25,234 nucleotides of DNA from an uncultured Flavobacterium sp. (GTDB taxonomy: Bacteria > Bacteroidota > Bacteroidia > Flavobacteriales > Flavobacteriaceae). The position numbers were made by a program, and so were the translations under genes. The notes below the pieces were generated by a model. It did no database searches. It was not told the origin of the DNA and saw only the letters and a list, made by a program, of their open reading frames with translations. The stretch is from assembly GCF_946481155.1 (NCBI RefSeq), contig NZ_CAMLMK010000038.1:1-25234 (forward strand), read 5' to 3'. This document shows, one piece after another, positions 23,085-25,234 of the stretch (positions are counted from its first letter, which is position 1; every line of letters begins with the position of its first letter).

Positions 23085-23954
23085 ATGAAAACAGAAAAGG
23101 TCAAAATCATTGAATGCCCGCGCGATGCCATGCAAGGTATCAAAGAGTTTATCCCGACGGATAAGAAAGTGCAGTACATTCAGTCGTTGCTCCGTGTGGG
23201 TTTCGATACGATCGATTTTGGAAGTTTTGTTTCCGCGAAAGCGATACCACAAATGCAGGATACCGCTGAGGTATTAGCCAAACTGGATTTATCGCAAACC
23301 CAAAGTAAATTGCTGGCTATTATTGCCAATACGATGGGAGCTGAAAATGCTTCTGTTCATCCTGAAATCCAATATCTGGGTTTTCCATTTTCCATTTCGG
23401 AGAATTTCCAGATGCGTAATACCCACAAAACCATCGCAGAATCCTTAGTAACTCTTGACGAGATTTTAAATATCGCCGATAAAACCAACAAAGAAGTAGT
23501 TACTTATATTTCAATGGGTTTCGGAAATCCGTATGGCGATCCGTGGAATGTTGAGATTGTAGGGGAGTGGACCGAGAAATTGGCGAACATGGGTGTGAAA
23601 ATCTTATCGCTTTCGGATACAGTAGGAACCTCTACACCGGAAGTTATTGATTATTTGTTTTCCAACCTTATTCCAAAATACCCTAACATTGAATTTGGTG
23701 CCCATTTGCATACCACGCCTGACAGATGGTTTGAAAAGATTGATTCGGCCTATAAAGCGGGCTGCAGACGTTTCGACGGAGCAATTCAGGGATTCGGCGG
23801 CTGCCCGATGGCGAAAGACGATCTAACCGGAAATATGCCTACAGAAAAGATGCTTTCGTACTTTACAGCAGCAAAAGCCGACACCAATTTAAGCCCGATG
23901 AGCTTCGAAAGTGCTTATAATGAAGCACTTAAAATCTTTACTATTTATCATTAA
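23085..23954 (+). CDS. mvaB: Hydroxymethylglutaryl-CoA lyase-like protein
   Basis: A 289-residue TIM-barrel lyase that should split HMG-CoA into acetoacetate and acetyl-CoA, the last step of leucine breakdown. Matches to the family are ECPRDAMQG (10-18, with R13 and D14), SFVSAKAIPQM (47-57), SDTVG (177-181), the metal-binding pair H207 and H209 in GAHLHTT, and GFGGCPMAKDDLTGN (236-250) with the signature Cys240. It departs from textbook sequences in PRDAMQ (not PRDGLQ) and HLHTT (not HCHDT). I chose the ATG at 23085 because the TTG at 23076 is part of the -7 box. No other leucine-degradation gene is in view. Confidence 0.88.
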   Translation: MKTEKVKIIECPRDAMQGIKEFIPTDKKVQYIQSLLRVGFDTIDFGSFVSAKAIPQMQDTAEVLAKLDLSQTQSKLLAIIANTMGAENASVHPEIQYLGFPFSISENFQMRNTHKTIAESLVTLDEILNIADKTNKEVVTYISMGFGNPYGDPWNVEIVGEWTEKLANMGVKILSLSDTVGTSTPEVIDYLFSNLIPKYPNIEFGAHLHTTPDRWFEKIDSAYKAGCRRFDGAIQGFGGCPMAKDDLTGNMPTEKMLSYFTAAKADTNLSPMSFESAYNEALKIFTIYH

Positions 23955-23965
23955 TATTTCCTGTT

Positions 23966-23999
23966 AAAAATTATTTAAAAATATTCTAAATAATTTTTT
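23966..23999 (+). terminator. AT-only hairpin, possible mvaB terminator
   Basis: AAAAATTATTTA (23966-23977) pairs perfectly over 12 bp with TAAATAATTTTT (23987-23998) around a 9-base loop and ends in Ts. With no G-C pairs it would be weak. Its right arm overlaps the left arm of the operator-like repeat that follows. Confidence 0.45.
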
Positions 24000-24012
24000 G
24001 CTTATTTAGAAT
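23983..24012 (+). promoter_or_regulatory. Operator-like inverted repeat, possible Fur-type site
   Basis: ATTCTAAATAA (23983-23993) and TTATTTAGAAT (24002-24012) are a perfect 11-bp inverted repeat around an 8-base spacer. A third half-site (TCTAAATAA, 24052-24060) lies just before the start codon. The -33 TTG of the promoter is within the spacer, so binding would block polymerase. Assignment to Fur is inference from the gene type. Confidence 0.6.
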
Positions 24013-24027
24013 GAGTATATATATTTG
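23998..24027 (+). promoter_or_regulatory. Promoter of the DUF4856 lipoprotein gene
   Basis: TTG (23998-24000), 19 bases, then TATATTTG (24020-24027), the best full match to the Flavobacterium promoter consensus in the window. The leader would be about 35 bases. Confidence 0.75.
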
Positions 24028-24066
24028 CACTCGAAAATTATTTTAACTCAATCTAAATAAAGAGAT

Positions 24067-25197
24067 ATGAACTTCAAAAATGTACTCTTAGCATCCTTAC
24101 CAGTTGTGGCTTTATTTGCTGTATCTTGTTCTAGCGATGATTCAACTTCGGAGCCAACTTTTAATTACACTGTGCCTTCTACGTATACTTTTGAAAGAGG
24201 AGGAACTACTACTATTGATCATAGTGGTCAAACCAACAGAATTTTAATGTTGGATGAAATGGGAGTTTATATTAAAAATCAAGCTACTGCAGATGCTGCT
24301 GTTGACGTGACGAAAATGACTAATATGTTTGCTAATACAAACAACGAATTCGGTAATACAGCGTTAAATACTTCAGGTAAACAACTTAAGGATAAAACGG
24401 CTAGCTCAAAAGATTTCTTCGTGAACTTCAACGGAGGTGGTTCTTCAGCAGAGCAGGTAAGTGTCAGAGCATTTTTTGAAGCTCAATTTAATGATGCAAA
24501 CTTGGCTAGTGTTGGTTCAGCAGCTTCGGCAGGAAATGCAGGTTATTATATGGATGGTACTTCAAAAAGATTATTTGCAGCTAATGGTTTAGAGCCTCAG
24601 CAAGTACTTTTAAAAGGTATGATGGGTGCTTGTTTCATGGATCAGATTGTAAATAATTATTTAAGTACAGCAGTTCTTGACGAAGGAAGCAACCGTGCAA
24701 ATAATGATAATAAAGTGTTGGAAGCTGGTAAAAACTATACCAAAATGGAACACTTATGGGATGAAGCTTACGGTTACATCTACGGTGCTGACAACCCACT
24801 AGCTACACCAAACCCAGTATATAAATTCTGGAGCAGCTATATTAATCAGGTTGATGCAGATTCTGATTTTGGTACTTTAAGAGAAGATATTGAATTAGCA
24901 TTCAGAACCGGTAGAGCAGCAATTGTTGCAGGAGATTATGCGACACGTGATGCTCAGATTGCAATTATCAAGCAAAAGTTAGCAATTGTTGCTGCAGTAA
25001 GAGCGGTATTCTATCTAAAAGAAGGTAAAGCTAAATTGGTTACTGATTCCGGAGCTAAAGCTTTCCACGCTTTGTCTGAAGGATACGGATTTATCATGAG
25101 TTTGCGTTATACAAACAAACCGGGTACTAATGCACCGTACATGACAAAAGCAGAAGTTGATGCTATTCTTGCAGAATTAACAGCTGGAAACAATGGT
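24067..25197 (+). CDS. DUF4856-type lipoprotein (3' end missing)
   Basis: 377 genuine codons are present. The N-terminus MNFKNVLLASLPVVALFAVSC is a lipoprotein signal with Cys21. The following SSDD resembles the acidic surface-export signal of Flavobacteriaceae lipoproteins, so it may face outwards. The body (YTVPSTYTFERGG..., a KMEHLWDEAYGYIYG segment, IKQKLAIVAAVRAVFYLKEG, HALSEGYGF) matches the DUF4856 family as I recall it. That family is often found with imelysin-like and TonB-dependent iron-uptake genes. Family length suggests only some tens of residues are missing. The promoter and operator in front support iron-regulated expression (inference). After codon 377 the frame continues only into sequencing adapter, so residues RSEERRVGKEWG are not part of the protein. 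Confidence 0.85.
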
Positions 25198-25234
25198 AGA
25201 TCGGAAGAGCGTCGTGTAGGGAAAGAGTGGGGGG
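25198..25234. other. Illumina adapter and G-run contamination at the contig end
   Basis: From 25198 the sequence begins AGATCGGAAGAGC and continues as the TruSeq adapter (GTCGTGTAGGGAAAGAGTG) to 25229. The adapter's next base should be T, but the sequence turns into Gs to the end. Poly-G is the usual no-signal call of two-colour Illumina instruments. This is a library artefact, not genome. Confidence 0.97.

Noticed and set aside
1..25197. A defence island, mobile element, CRISPR array or biosynthetic cluster
   Set aside because: I looked on both strands for direct-repeat arrays, transposase or integrase genes, toxin-antitoxin pairs and restriction or nuclease genes and found none. The content is housekeeping.
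25198..25234. C-terminal extension RSEERRVGKEWG as a real protein tail
   Set aside because: It is the translation of adapter sequence followed by a poly-G artefact.

Overview
The window looks like a chromosomal segment of a member of the Flavobacteriaceae, most likely Flavobacterium or a close relative. The evidence is low G+C, a T9SS C-terminal sorting domain on a cell-surface protein, almost no Shine-Dalgarno sequences, several promoters of the Bacteroidetes type (TTG, then TAnnTTTG), and lipoproteins with short acidic stretches after the lipid-modified cysteine. Nearly all of it is housekeeping sequence, densely packed. I see no rRNA, tRNA, CRISPR array, phage or insertion sequence, and no gene-free stretch longer than 300 bases.

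Layout. Positions 1-1116 hold the 3' part of a secreted HYR-domain protein with a Cys/His-rich CHKTG domain and a T9SS sorting domain. A strong bidirectional terminator follows. Positions 1190-6211 are all on the minus strand: a ferredoxin-reductase-like flavoprotein, a histidine kinase/response regulator pair, a ZnT9-like cation transporter, a probable uracil-DNA-glycosylase-superfamily protein and a lipoprotein superoxide dismutase. Positions 6249-11028 (minus) carry a compact run. Read 5' to 3' on that strand it is rsfS-ftsH, a terminator, then LUD protein-cdsA-psd-acyl-CoA-binding protein, which joins protein quality control to phospholipid synthesis. birA diverges from rsfS and converges on a pyrE-SRPBCC pair. 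A NUDIX gene diverges from pyrE with only 7 bases between the two start codons, and a DbpA-like RNA helicase follows it.

Positions 15087-18267 (minus) are ddl-coaD-M14 peptidase. They diverge from a PASTA protein-rluD pair across a 277-base gap that contains two interlocked inverted repeats. Positions 20249-21851 (minus) hold a lipoprotein related to intradiol dioxygenases, a GNAT acetyltransferase and a small uncharacterised protein. pyrD and an HMG-CoA-lyase-like gene (mvaB) follow on the plus strand. The window ends in a DUF4856-type lipoprotein behind a promoter whose -33 element sits inside an 11-base perfect inverted repeat, which suggests Fur-like iron control.

The final 37 bases (25198-25234) are not genomic. 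They match the Illumina TruSeq adapter followed by a G-run, and they extend the last reading frame with the well-known artefact RSEERRVGKE. Convergent gene pairs are separated by four clear bidirectional hairpin terminators. Several genes (pyrE, the helicase, mvaB) have the -7 promoter box only 4-6 bases before the ATG, which suggests leaderless mRNAs. I found no convincing new multi-gene system. The best leads are the CHKTG domain, the DUF4856 operator, the interlocked repeats upstream of ddl, and the unusual lipoprotein enzymes.
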